A DNA stretch of 64,000 nucleotides from Arthrobacter sp. EpRS71 (GCF_001512285.1 NZ_LNUV01000006.1:2520342-2584341), one strand, 5' to 3'; shown: positions 25,662 to 32,825, counted from the first letter of the stretch. Translations and numbers: made by a program. Notes: generated by a model not told the origin, from the sequence alone.

Positions 25662-25967
25662 TTAGCTCTTGGTCAGGCTGTAGCCAGCCGCGGTAACGGC
25701 GTCCTTGACCGCGGACGGTTCGGCGGATCCGGTAATGGTGAGGCGGGAGACTCCGCCCGGAGCAAGGTCAACGGTGGCGGACTCTACGCCGTCCACGGCG
25801 GAGACCGAACGCTGAACGCTGGCCACGCAGCCTCCGCAGGTCAGTCCTTCAACGCTGTACTCAACGCCCTCTCCGGCGAAAGGAGCAGAGAGGGTTTCAG
25901 CGGAGCAGCAACCGCAGCCCGACGAGGAAGAAGTCAAGGGCAGTTCGGTGCGTGATGGTGTTTGCAT
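25662..25967 (-). CDS. HMA-domain copper chaperone with Cys-rich N-terminus
   Basis: A 101-residue protein. Residues 30-100 form an HMA domain: YSVEGLTCGGCVASVQRSV with the CxxC site, and AVTAAGYSLTKS at the end. The N-terminal extension has SGCGCCSAET, an extra CxCC cluster not usual in CopZ. ATG 25967 follows GGAA at good spacing; an ATG at 25982 is possible. It is the first gene of the copB transcript. It probably hands Cu(I) to CopB, whose own N-terminus lacks an HMA domain. Confidence 0.85.
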   Translation of the reverse strand: MQTPSRTELPLTSSSSGCGCCSAETLSAPFAGEGVEYSVEGLTCGGCVASVQRSVSAVDGVESATVDLAPGGVSRLTITGSAEPSAVKDAVTAAGYSLTKS

Positions 25968-26071
25968 GTCAGTTCCATTCATTGCAGAAGATGCGATGGG
26001 TGCTGTGGTTGAACGGCTGTAAAGAGGAGCCCTGGGCCCTCCGCGACACGCCTCTCACTGACAACACTAAC

Positions 26072-26100
26072 AATATACCCCCAGGGGGTATAGTTTGCAA
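26072..26100 (-). promoter_or_regulatory. CsoR-type operator in the copB operon promoter
   Basis: The perfect 19-bp palindrome TATACCCCCAGGGGGTATA (26074-26092) lies between TTGCAA (26100-26095) and TATATT (26077-26072) of a minus-strand promoter with a 17-bp spacer. This is the best box in the window. Confidence 0.85.
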
Positions 26101-26110
26101 GAGGCCGTGA

Positions 26111-26221
26111 CGGGCTCGCCTCGGCCAGGAGCCGCAGCAACGGCACGGAGAATTCAGGTTCGATCACGGACCGTGAAGGGGACATCAGGTCACCGAGGGC
26201 CGGGTAGTCGGTGGTTTTCAT
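26111..26221 (-). pseudogene. Possible N-terminal remnant of organomercurial lyase MerB
   Basis: A short frame starting at ATG 26221 reads MKTTDYPALGDLM then PEFSVPLLRLLAEASPSRP. It resembles the MerB N-terminal helix with its VPLLRxLAxGxP pattern. It lies 35 bp after merA on the same strand, where merB sits in many actinobacterial mer operons. The frame then runs into the CsoR-type promoter of the copB operon and loses any similarity. I read it as a merB start cut off when the copper genes joined; similarity is short, so this is tentative. Confidence 0.4.
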
Positions 26222-26255
26222 GGGATTGGCTTTGTTGATGTTCGAGGCCGCTCTT

Positions 26256-27686
26256 TCAGGCGCAGCAGGAGAGCTTGGAGACGTCGGCGGTGAAGGCTTT
26301 GCAGGCGAGTTTGATGCCCTCGGCCATGGTCAGGTACGGGCTCCACATGGCGGCGACCTGGGCGGTGGTCATGCCCGCCTCGAGGACGTAAACGCCGGCG
26401 GCAGCGAGTTCCCCGGCGTCCTTGGCCACGGCGGTGAGGCCCAGGATCCTGCCGGTATCACGGTCGGTGACGACCTTGATGAAGCCGCGGGTGTCGCGGT
26501 TGACCAGCGCCCTCGGGACATTTTGCAGGGGCAGGATCCTGCAGTCACAGCGGATCCCGGCATCGACCGCGTCCTTCTCAGTCATTCCGACGGCGCCCAC
26601 AGCCGGGCTGGTGAACGTCACCCGGGGCAGGTGCCGGTAGTCGACCTCGGCCACGGCGTCGGTGAAGGCGTTCTCCACGGCCAATGTGCCGTGAGCCGCG
26701 GCGACGTACACGAACTCCCTATGTCCGGTCACGTCCCCGGCGGCCCAGATCCGCGGGTTGGAACTGGCCAAACGCGCATCGACCACAATCTCGCCGGACG
26801 TGCCGGTCTTTACACCGACGGACCCAAGGTTCAGGCCGTCGGTGACGGGCCGGCGGCCCATGGCCACGAGCAGCCGGGCGGCCCGGAAGACTTCGTGGCC
26901 TCCGGCCACGGATGCGGTGGCGACGGCCTCGCCCGTTGACTCGTCCATGGTCACGGAATCCACAATGGCCCGCCGGACCACCCGGATCCCCTCGTCCGCG
27001 AAGACTCCGGCCAACGCCTTGGATACTTCCGGTTCCTCCTGCGAGGTCAACCGGGAGCGGACCAGCATGGTGACCCGGGTGCCGAGCCGGGAGAAGAGCT
27101 GTGCCTGCTCCAAGGCAACATAGCCCCCGCCCAGGATGAGCATTGATTCCGGGACCTGGCCCAGTTCCATCGCCGTCGTCGAGGTCAGGTAGCCGGTCTC
27201 GGCCAGTCCCGGAACGGGCGGTGCCCATGGTGCGGAGCCGGTGGCCACGAGGTAGTGTCCGGCCTCGATCGTTGTCACGGCACCGCTCGGTGAGGTGACC
27301 TGGAGCAGCGGCGCTTCCTGGCTTCCAGTGAACGCGGCGTCCCCTTCGACCATGGCCCAGCCATAGTCCGCGGCCAGATCGATGTACTTCTCCGTCCGCA
27401 TGCTTTCAACAAGCGCGGCCTTGCCCCCGATGAGGGCCGGAATGTCCACGGGGCCTGTCGCGGCCATGATGCCGGGGAAACGGGCCGAGTCCAACGCCAC
27501 GTGACGGGCATCCGCGGCAGCCAGAAGCGCCTTCGACGGCACACACCCGGTGTTCACGCACGTCCCGCCCACCGTCCCGCGCTCCACCATCACTACCCGC
27601 TTGCCCAGCCCCGTGGCACGGATCGCGGCCGCAAACGCCGCTCCACCGGACCCAATGATCGCAAGATCGAACCCCTCGTTGCCCAT
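26256..27686 (-). CDS. merA: Mercuric reductase MerA
   Basis: A 476-residue FAD-disulfide oxidoreductase. DLAIIGSGGAAFAAAI binds FAD, GTCVNTGCVPSK (Cys43 and Cys48) is the active disulfide, MLILGGGYVALEQAQLFSRLG is the NADPH motif, and the C-terminus ends KLSCCA with the vicinal Cys pair that marks MerA among its relatives. It reduces Hg(II) to Hg(0) in the cytoplasm with NADPH. There is no N-terminal HMA (NmerA) domain. It is divergent from merR, with the promoter between them; no merT/merP transporter is in the window. Confidence 0.95.
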   Translation of the reverse strand: MGNEGFDLAIIGSGGAAFAAAIRATGLGKRVVMVERGTVGGTCVNTGCVPSKALLAAADARHVALDSARFPGIMAATGPVDIPALIGGKAALVESMRTEKYIDLAADYGWAMVEGDAAFTGSQEAPLLQVTSPSGAVTTIEAGHYLVATGSAPWAPPVPGLAETGYLTSTTAMELGQVPESMLILGGGYVALEQAQLFSRLGTRVTMLVRSRLTSQEEPEVSKALAGVFADEGIRVVRRAIVDSVTMDESTGEAVATASVAGGHEVFRAARLLVAMGRRPVTDGLNLGSVGVKTGTSGEIVVDARLASSNPRIWAAGDVTGHREFVYVAAAHGTLAVENAFTDAVAEVDYRHLPRVTFTSPAVGAVGMTEKDAVDAGIRCDCRILPLQNVPRALVNRDTRGFIKVVTDRDTGRILGLTAVAKDAGELAAAGVYVLEAGMTTAQVAAMWSPYLTMAEGIKLACKAFTADVSKLSCCA

Positions 27687-27727
27687 CCCGTCTTCCTTCC
27701 CCGTGACTTGAAAGTTCCTATGGCACC

Positions 27728-27759
27728 ATCATGAACCTTCCAGTACAGTGGAAGGTCAA
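27728..27759 (-). promoter_or_regulatory. MerR-type operator and merA promoter
   Basis: On the minus strand, TTGACC (27759-27754) and CATGAT (27733-27728) are 20 bp apart, the long spacer typical of MerR-family-activated promoters. The spacer contains the dyad CTTCCACTGTACTGGAAG. The same region must contain the divergent merR promoter. Confidence 0.75.
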
Positions 27760-27789
27760 GTCGGGCGGCCACTGAAAGAATCAGCGCAC

Positions 27790-28179
27790 ATGAGAATCGG
27801 ACAGCTTGCGGAAGCAACCGGGACCACGACCAAGACCCTGCGGTTCTACGAGGAATCGGGTCTGCTCCCGCCCGCGGAGCGCATGGCCTCCGGGTACCGG
27901 GACTACACCGACGATGCTGTGGGACGGGTCGGGTTCATCCACCGCGGCCAGGCCGCCGGGCTCACCCTCGCCCAGATCGGCCAGATCCTGAGGATCCGCG
28001 AGCACGGCCAGACGCCGTGCTCGCACGTCCGGGACCTGCTAGGCGAGCGGCTGCGGGAACTCGATGCCCAGATCGCCGAGCTCCTTGCCCTCAGGGAAAC
28101 CATCTCCCAACTCCACGCCCAGGCCGCTGAACCAGAACCGGACACGTGCTCCGCTGACGAGGTCTGCCGCTACATCTAA
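27790..28179 (+). CDS. merR: MerR-family metal-responsive activator
   Basis: A 129-residue MerR protein. RIGQLAEATGTTTKTLRFYEE is the winged helix start, and GLTLAQIGQILRIRE with the coiled dimer helix follows. Metal ligands seen are Cys77 (TPCSHV), Cys120 (PDTCSAD) and Cys126 (VCRYI), the three-Cys pattern of Hg(II) sensors. ATG 27790 lies 103 bp from the divergent merA start. It presumably activates merA on Hg(II). A zinc or lead sensor of the same family cannot be excluded from sequence alone. Confidence 0.88.
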   Translation: MRIGQLAEATGTTTKTLRFYEESGLLPPAERMASGYRDYTDDAVGRVGFIHRGQAAGLTLAQIGQILRIREHGQTPCSHVRDLLGERLRELDAQIAELLALRETISQLHAQAAEPEPDTCSADEVCRYI

Positions 28180-28218
28180 GATCAGCAAAATCCAGGCGTC
28201 AGGAGCGCAAGGCACGGC

Positions 28219-28800
28219 ATGGAACCAACAAAGACGGAAATCCTGGCCGGCTACATCCGTGCCAGCCATGACCTCGATGCCTGGCTGAAGAACGCCGGGG
28301 ACGCGGATCTTCGGAGACGCAGCAACGGAACCCGTTGGACCAACGAGGAACTGCTCTTCCACATGGTTTTCGGCTACATGGTCGTCCGCGCCCTGCTTCC
28401 GCTGGTCCATGTCATCAGCAGGCTCCCCGAACCAGCCGGCAAAGCTTTTGCCGCGGTCCTGAATGCCGGGACACAGCCCTTCGATGTCGTGAACTACTGG
28501 GGCTCCCGCGCTGCTGCCCTCGTCTACAACAAACAGCGAATGCGCCGCAAACTAGACAAGACCATAAGCGCAATTTCCCGCAGACTCGAACGCGAGAGTT
28601 TCAAGTCCTTGGCAAGAACGATGCCATTCCCGGATCGGTGGGATCCTTTCTTCATGCCGACAATGACACTCACCGACGTCTACGCGTACCCGACACTCCA
28701 CTTCGACTTCCACGCCCGGCAACTGTCCCTAAGCCAGCCTCCCCAGATAAGCCATCAAAAGCCAGACTCTGACAAGCCACCGGGACCTCCGGTTACATGA
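28219..28800 (+). CDS. DinB-like helical protein
   Basis: A 193-residue protein starting MEPTKTEILAGYIRASHDLDAWL. The central RWTNEELLFHMVFGYMVV block has the WtxxEllxHi pattern of DinB/MDMPI-type four-helix proteins, which bind a metal through His and act in thiol (mycothiol or bacillithiol) chemistry. The C-terminal WDPFFMPTMTLTDVYAYPTLHFDFHARQL supplies another HxDFH. It is 39 bp after merR and in the same direction, so it may be mercury-linked. Specific activity unknown. Confidence 0.65.
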   Translation: MEPTKTEILAGYIRASHDLDAWLKNAGDADLRRRSNGTRWTNEELLFHMVFGYMVVRALLPLVHVISRLPEPAGKAFAAVLNAGTQPFDVVNYWGSRAAALVYNKQRMRRKLDKTISAISRRLERESFKSLARTMPFPDRWDPFFMPTMTLTDVYAYPTLHFDFHARQLSLSQPPQISHQKPDSDKPPGPPVT

Positions 28801-28811
28801 CGTGAGGCGCT

Positions 28812-28949
28812 ATGAAAACAAAACTGCTGCATTCGTTGACTGCCCCAGAGACTGAACTCGTATGCCGGATCTACCCCGTGCCAAGCGGCATGGCCGGCGT
28901 TCCGACCGTCGATCGGGTACTGGAAGCGCTGAGAAACCGTGGACTCTGA
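28812..28949 (+). CDS. Small hypothetical protein
   Basis: A 45-codon frame, MKTKLLHSLTAPETELVCRI at the start and ending EALRNRGL. An AGG lies just upstream of ATG 28812. Its end overlaps the start of the next small gene by 11 bases, as in coupled pairs. No motif is recognized. It is short, so the coding call rests on the overlap and spacing. Confidence 0.4.
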   Translation: MKTKLLHSLTAPETELVCRIYPVPSGMAGVPTVDRVLEALRNRGL

Positions 28950-29094
28950 CAGCCCGAACCGGTGCTCCTGTTGCGGACGGCAAATGAAGCGCCACAAACT
29001 TCACGCGCTCGGCCATGAACCCGCCTATATTTGCCGGCGATGCGCGCTGTGGATCGCCCTGCGCCCCGGACATGACTCCAAGCCAGGCACCTGA
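28939..29094 (+). CDS. Small zinc-ribbon-like protein
   Basis: A 51-residue basic protein with GTG start. Two Cys knuckles are clear: NRCSCCGRQMKRHKLHALG and YICRRCALWIALRPG, giving a Cys4 zinc ribbon. The second half, CRRCALWIALRPG, also looks conserved. It overlaps the previous 45-codon frame. The ribbon suggests nucleic acid or protein binding; nothing more can be said. Confidence 0.55.
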   Translation: MDSDSPNRCSCCGRQMKRHKLHALGHEPAYICRRCALWIALRPGHDSKPGT

Positions 29095-29511
29095 AGTCCT
29101 ATTCCAGGCCTGGAGGAAACTTTCAGCTCAATGTCTCGAAACCTTTTCGTCTCAAAACACTCGGGATCCGAGATGATCGTGGCAATACAGGACTTCGAGG
29201 TTGGATGACGGCCGAGTAGTGCCCTCACTAATGGACTAGCTGGGCGATAAGTGACGACACCTGTCGCGCACAATTAACTGACCTTTGACATGGGAAAAGT
29301 CACCCCGGGTCGTGCTGAAGCCGAACAGAATATCTCGTCAGCGCCTTGCCCTGGCGTGACCATAGGCTCCACCGTCCTTCTGCTCGGAGATCATGATCCG
29401 GTACCAGCGAACTTCGGTTCAAAAAGCGTCACACCGGGCGAGGCAGACGTCGCAAGGATGCCCTTCACGGCCTTCGGTGGCATGCCCCAAGGGACAGGCT
29501 CACTCATGGCG
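29095..29511. other. Intergenic region, no supported gene
   Basis: Short frames exist on both strands (29025-29273 minus, 29290-29532 plus), but none has family features or a Shine-Dalgarno. The segment sits between the zinc-ribbon gene and a DNA-ligase remnant, so it may be recombination debris. Confidence 0.5.
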
Positions 29512-29676
29512 TCACGGTCCGGAATGACTTGACGAAGTCCAGTGAATGTACCCGTCCCATTTGGGCTCTGCCCAAATCCCGCCCGGAAGGGCAGCAGGGC
29601 CGGGGAAGGTCTTGACGAGCTTCGCCAGGGCAACCGCAACCGGTGGTTGCAGTGCCAGCGGAATGGACTCGTCCAT
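29512..29676 (-). pseudogene. N-terminal remnant of an ATP-dependent DNA ligase
   Basis: A 54-codon frame starts MDESIPLALQPPVAVALAKL, continues VKTFPGPAALPGGIWAEPKWDGY, and then becomes unrelated (IHWTSSSHSGP stop). EPKWDGY is motif I of ATP-dependent ligases, where the Lys forms the AMP adduct; functional enzymes continue about 250 residues more. So the start of a LigC/LigD-like ligase gene is present, and it breaks off right after motif I. It is minus strand, upstream of nothing coding. Not a working gene. Confidence 0.7.
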
Positions 29677-29704
29677 GCGCCCAGCTTAAAGCCCTGCCGC
29701 TGAG

Positions 29705-30028
29705 CTACCAGGTCACCGGTTGCTCAACAGCGAAACGCACGGGGGATTCGCTGTTGACCAGGTTCGCTGGTTCAGGGCTCATGACGGACATGGTGATCTG
29801 ATCGATGAAGTCTTCGATGTCCGCTTCGGGAGCGCCTTCACGGGGCTCCATGGGGCCGGGCCGGCCAACTTCGAATCCGGTGATCTCTTCGTTCTCGTCC
29901 TTGCACACCAGCAAAGTTTCGTGAACTTCGTTCGCGAAACCTTCGGCAGTCTCCTGATCCGGGAAGCCCTGGATCTCCAGCTCGGCGCTCTTGTCTTCTT
30001 TCTGGACGTTCACTTTGAAACCAAGCAT
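29705..30028 (-). CDS. Hypothetical acidic protein
   Basis: A 107-residue soluble acidic protein (FKVNVQKEDKSAELEIQGFP, then DQETAEGFANEVHETLLVC). A compact alpha/beta fold is likely. Its C-terminal third is less regular. ATG 30028 follows AAAGGAGC, a very good Shine-Dalgarno. It precedes the ligase remnant on the same strand. No family is recognized. Confidence 0.65.
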   Translation of the reverse strand: MLGFKVNVQKEDKSAELEIQGFPDQETAEGFANEVHETLLVCKDENEEITGFEVGRPGPMEPREGAPEADIEDFIDQITMSVMSPEPANLVNSESPVRFAVEQPVTW

Positions 30029-30053
30029 GCTGCTCCTTTGAGTGTTGCTGTGT

Positions 30054-30248
30054 CTAGTAGCGCTGCGGGTCCGGGCGTCGCATAATCTGAGCCGCGTTTC
30101 CTACGCAGACCACGCCGGAAACCATCAGGATCACGGCAGAGGCAATGAGATACCAAGTGCCGCCGGTCGTCAGGGCGCAGTAGAGGCCGTACACAAGGAA
30201 GCCAGTCCCCAAAAGCGCCCAGGTCAGCGCTGCTTTCTTCTTGTCCAT
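30054..30248 (-). CDS. Small two-helix membrane protein
   Basis: A 64-residue protein: basic start MDKKKAA, helix LTWALLGTGFLVYGLYCAL, short loop TTGGTW, and helix LIASAVILMVSGVVCVG, ending in basic RRPDPQRY. It lies 25 bp upstream of the acidic hypothetical gene on the same strand and is probably co-transcribed. Function unknown. Confidence 0.6.
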   Translation of the reverse strand: MDKKKAALTWALLGTGFLVYGLYCALTTGGTWYLIASAVILMVSGVVCVGNAAQIMRRPDPQRY

Positions 30249-30526
30249 GGCCTCAGCCTAAAGGACCAGAACGGACCTTCGCTGCGCTGCGGCCTGCAAA
30301 AGCACTTCTTTGCCTTACATGCGGCTGGGTTGTTCTCCGTACAAGGCCACTGATCGTAGCCGTCCGGGGGCCCGACCCGTCAACCCACGCAACCGGGCAA
30401 TCCCGCGCGGTCGCTGCACTCCCTTATTTCGCGGAATTCCCCGGTCACTCTTCGGGGTTGACGGCCCACCCTCGACCGGCTGCGACGTGGGGGCCTCGCA
30501 CGGCGGGGCAGGAAGGAGGTGGCTAC

Positions 30527-30676
30527 ATGAGCATCGACGAAGCGATCAAGCTCGCGACTTCGGTCGTGAGCCTGATGACAGCTGTCATCGCTCTACTCTC
30601 CATGCGGAAAGCGCGCTTAACAAGAAAACGCTCCCGAGCTGCAACTCGGAAGCGTAAGCGTAAAGCAAGGAAGTAG
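30527..30676 (+). CDS. Small membrane peptide with very basic tail
   Basis: A 49-residue peptide starting MSIDEAIKLATSVVSLMTAV, with a hydrophobic helix (ATSVVSLMTAVIALLSM) and a strongly basic tail (RKARLTRKRSRAATRKRKRK). Shine-Dalgarno GGAAGGAGG precedes ATG 30527. The mix of a membrane helix and basic tail resembles type I toxin peptides (Fst/TxpA-like or holin-like), and a GC hairpin follows at 30694-30724. The stretch between 30249 and 30526 holds no other gene. Toxin role is an inference. Confidence 0.5.
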   Translation: MSIDEAIKLATSVVSLMTAVIALLSMRKARLTRKRSRAATRKRKRKARK

Positions 30677-30693
30677 GTGTAGCTACGAAACAC

Positions 30694-30724
30694 GGTGGTC
30701 GTGACCGCTTCGGTTGCGGCCACC
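30694..30724. terminator. Hairpin after the small membrane peptide gene
   Basis: GGTGG at 30694-30698 and CCACC at 30720-30724 close a long stem, GTGGTCGTGACCG against CGGTTGCGGCCAC, that pairs completely if G-U pairs are allowed. It could be a terminator or part of an antitoxin RNA arrangement. Confidence 0.5.
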
Positions 30725-30768
30725 GGCTCCTTCTCAGACTAAGTCCTACTCACCGATAAGGAAACCTC

Positions 30769-30867
30769 ATGGAACCACTGGACATCGTGAACTTCGTTCT
30801 CTCACTCACAGCACTGGGAGCGGCGATGCTGGCGTACCGCGCCAACTCCAAAGTCCCCAAGGGCTAG
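30769..30867 (+). CDS. Very small membrane peptide
   Basis: A 32-residue peptide, MEPLDIVNFVLSLTALGAAM then LAYRANSKVPKG. One hydrophobic helix with a short basic end. AAGGAAA precedes ATG 30769. It ends 9 bp before a GC hairpin. It is close to the other small membrane peptide at 30527 and could be its partner, but the call rests on spacing and the ribosome site only. Confidence 0.4.
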   Translation: MEPLDIVNFVLSLTALGAAMLAYRANSKVPKG

Positions 30868-30875
30868 ACCGGATC

Positions 30876-30907
30876 GGGGCGGGTCTGCCAGACGGCGGGC
30901 CCGCCCC
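30876..30907. terminator. GC hairpin between convergent small genes
   Basis: GGGGCGGG (30876-30883) pairs with CCCGCCCC (30900-30907). It separates the plus-strand peptide from the minus-strand gene that ends at 30908. Confidence 0.6.
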
Positions 30908-31084
30908 TTACTGGGCCAGGGCGCCCAGACCTGCCCACACGAACCACACCAGCAGCCCCAGGAGCGATAAGCCGCCAAAGACCACGGCGAAGACAAGCCC
31001 GCGACGTTTCCGACGGAGGTTTAGATCAGGACCGTAGTTATTCCTGTCTCTGCCACCGTGCCGGTACTTCGGCAAATCGCTCAT
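30908..31084 (-). CDS. Small single-pass membrane protein
   Basis: A 58-residue protein: polar, basic N-terminus (MSDLPKYRHGGRDRNNYGPD, then LNLRRKRR) and one membrane helix (GLVFAVVFGGLSLLGLLVWFVWAG). GGAGG lies shortly before ATG 31084. It is divergent from leader copy A. It resembles small plasmid membrane proteins of unknown role. Confidence 0.55.
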   Translation of the reverse strand: MSDLPKYRHGGRDRNNYGPDLNLRRKRRGLVFAVVFGGLSLLGLLVWFVWAGLGALAQ

Positions 31085-31195
31085 TCATCCTCCAGCTGCC
31101 CAGTAAGAGCGCTTCGAGCCGTCCGGTTTAGGACCCACAGTCAGTCTCACCTTCTGACATCTTCACCGTACCAACCAACCCAGCCTGACAAGAGT

Positions 31196-31601
31196 CAGGA
31201 GAGAGCATGCTCGCAGGGCTCGCACCCCTTTGGGCGTCCACTCCGCTTCGCTCCGTGGCCGGCTGTTGGGCCCGGTCCCGACGTCGCAGAGCTCCGCCGT
31301 GCCCGGTCCTGTGTGTCTACGACGTTTTTTGGCTGCTGTCCTTCGGATTCTATGTGTCCGCTCCACCCCGTCTAGCCCCTCCGCAGGCTCCGGGGCCTGC
31401 GGTGCAGGAAATGTCCCTCCGGCGCTCCTGCGTCGCTTATTTCCTCCGGGAATTTCCCACACCTTGCCCAAGGGTAGACAGGCCTCCGTCGGCCACAGCT
31501 CCGCAAGCTTCGCCAGCAGCCAAAAAACAACGGGGGAGGAAGAAAGCAGATGGCCGGGTCACACCGCTCCCTCACCAATCCTCTGCAAAGGACACAAAAC
31601 C
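31196..31601 (+). repeat. Structured leader, copy A
   Basis: About 406 bp conserved to the start codon at 31602. Key parts: hairpin CCAC (31238-31241) with GTGG (31255-31258); long-range stem arms GTTTTTTGGCTGCTG (31324-31338) and CAGCAGCCAAAAAAC (31514-31528), 15 of 15 pairs; inner stem GGAAATGTCCC (31407-31417) with GGGAATTTCC (31448-31457); GC hairpin CCGCAGGC/GCCTGCGG near 31381-31402. It ends with AAAGGACAC as ribosome site. It lacks the 170-bp upstream part found in the other copies. Small frames in it are not genes. Confidence 0.9.
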
Positions 31602-32039
31602 ATGAACGCAATCAGCGTTGAGACGATCACGACCGAGGACACCGGCGAAACCATCCACGGCGTCACCGTGTTGGGTGATTACCACATGAATGGCGGTTAC
31701 GACTGGATGGAACTCATCGGAGAACACGGCTGGGTAGTGATCCCCAGTTGGGGATCTGACGGCTGGGACCTAGGCCAGTGGCCCCTTGTCATGGTCGCCG
31801 GAACCCGCACCGCCGACGCAATCGGCAACCTGTTCGGCATGGCCACCTACTGCGAGGGAGACGTGAAAACGACGTTCTACCGGACGAAGGCCCGGTACTG
31901 GGACGCGATCACCGAAGAGGCTTTTTCCCATTGGAAGAACGGGCAAGCCCACGACCCGGAAGACCTGCCCGAAGCCGCCGCAGAGCTTCCCAGCCGCTAC
32001 CGCATCCCGCCCACGTTCCAAACAGCAGCCGCCGCCTAA
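31602..32039 (+). CDS. Hypothetical plasmid protein, cassette A first gene
   Basis: A 145-residue acidic protein (MNAISVETITTEDTGETIHG, then VTVLGDYHMNGGYDWMEL and LIGEHGWVVIPSWGSDGWDLG). ATG 31602 is the exact end of leader A; the frame is open upstream through the leader but that is not expected to be translated. The middle looks like a compact beta-rich domain, and the C-terminal half (FYRTKARYWDAITEEAF) is helical. No family recognized. A role as an early-expressed plasmid protein is inferred from the leader and its siblings. Confidence 0.7.
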   Translation: MNAISVETITTEDTGETIHGVTVLGDYHMNGGYDWMELIGEHGWVVIPSWGSDGWDLGQWPLVMVAGTRTADAIGNLFGMATYCEGDVKTTFYRTKARYWDAITEEAFSHWKNGQAHDPEDLPEAAAELPSRYRIPPTFQTAAAA

Positions 32040-32051
32040 CAGCCCTCGACT

Positions 32052-32084
32052 CCTTGCCGGGCGGACCCCCGCCGCCCGGCAAGG
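32052..32084. terminator. Perfect GC hairpin after cassette A gene 1
   Basis: CCTTGCCGGGCGG (32052-32064) and CCGCCCGGCAAGG (32072-32084), 13 perfect pairs, loop 7. No T-tract. Confidence 0.7.
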
Positions 32085-32118
32085 CACCAAACCCGCCACC
32101 AGCAAAGGACCAAGGACA

Positions 32119-32394
32119 ATGCCAGAAAACCGCAGCATCGCCAACAGCCCGGCCCAAGCCGGGGTCTTCCTCGAAACCCTCGCCGCAATCGTGGAGAAGT
32201 CCCCCGTGGCCTACAGCGCCAGCGCAGCCGGAGACCTCGCCGCGCACATCCGAGGCATGGCCGCAGCCGTCAACACCGAGGCCCATGTGAACCCCGCCGA
32301 ACTGGACACCACCCGGCAATACGCGGCACTGGACTGGCACAACGAAGCCATAGCAGTCCTGTTCTCCGCAGAACACCGCCCCACCTTCCACTAG
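32119..32394 (+). CDS. Hypothetical protein, cassette A second gene
   Basis: A 91-residue protein (MPENRSIANSPAQAGVFLET, LAAIVEKSPVAYSASAAGDL). Probably helical. It lies between two perfect GC hairpins and is preceded by AAAGGACCAAGGAC. No known motif. Composition matches its plasmid neighbours. Confidence 0.65.
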   Translation: MPENRSIANSPAQAGVFLETLAAIVEKSPVAYSASAAGDLAAHIRGMAAAVNTEAHVNPAELDTTRQYAALDWHNEAIAVLFSAEHRPTFH

Positions 32395-32412
32395 CAGGAA
32401 CTGAGAACCGCT

Positions 32413-32440
32413 GTACTGCCCGGCCAGAGCCGGGCAGTAC
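32413..32440. terminator. Perfect GC hairpin after cassette A gene 2
   Basis: GTACTGCCCGGC (32413-32424) and GCCGGGCAGTAC (32429-32440), 12 perfect pairs around a tetraloop. No T-tract. Confidence 0.7.
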
Positions 32441-32469
32441 ATCCCCCACCACGTCAAAGGAGCCAGCAC

Positions 32470-32820
32470 ATGAGCAACGCCACCACAGCCCCCAAAGGCA
32501 TCACCGCACTGATCTACCGCGACGCCCTGGGCACGGACTTCTCCAATCAGGGCATTTCCGCCCGCGTCATGGAGGTAACCGTCATCGGCGAGGGCATCGA
32601 CCCCGTTTTCGAAGCCACCGAGGAACGGCCCGCCGTCCGACTCGTCAAAAACGAGAGCTTCCACCGCGAAACCGTGACCCACGCCGAGCCAGTCGCCCCG
32701 GATGACGAACCCGCCCCGTGGTACATGTTCGGCGGCACGTTCATCTTCAGCAGCGACTCACGATTCCGACGCGCAGCCGGACAATACGGAGCCATCCCGC
32801 TCCACGACCGCCGCGAGTAG
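32470..32820 (+). CDS. Hypothetical protein, cassette A third gene
   Basis: A 116-residue protein (MSNATTAPKGITALIYRDAL, GTDFSNQGISARVMEVTVIG), beta-rich by eye, with a C-terminal PWYMFGGTFIFSSDSRFRRA section. An AAAGGAGCC precedes ATG 32470. It ends just before leader B. No family recognized. Confidence 0.65.
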   Translation: MSNATTAPKGITALIYRDALGTDFSNQGISARVMEVTVIGEGIDPVFEATEERPAVRLVKNESFHRETVTHAEPVAPDDEPAPWYMFGGTFIFSSDSRFRRAAGQYGAIPLHDRRE

Positions 32821-32825
32821 ACCGG

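Noticed and set aside
29641..29720. A tRNA-like string (TAGCTCAGCGGCAGGGC on the minus strand)
   Set aside because: No anticodon arm, T-arm or acceptor stem fits around it; it lies directly upstream of the ligase remnant.
31230..31605. Long open frames running through the leaders into the cassette genes
   Set aside because: They exist because the leaders are GC-rich with few stops; the same leader precedes different genes in different frames, and each copy has a ribosome site right at the ATG.
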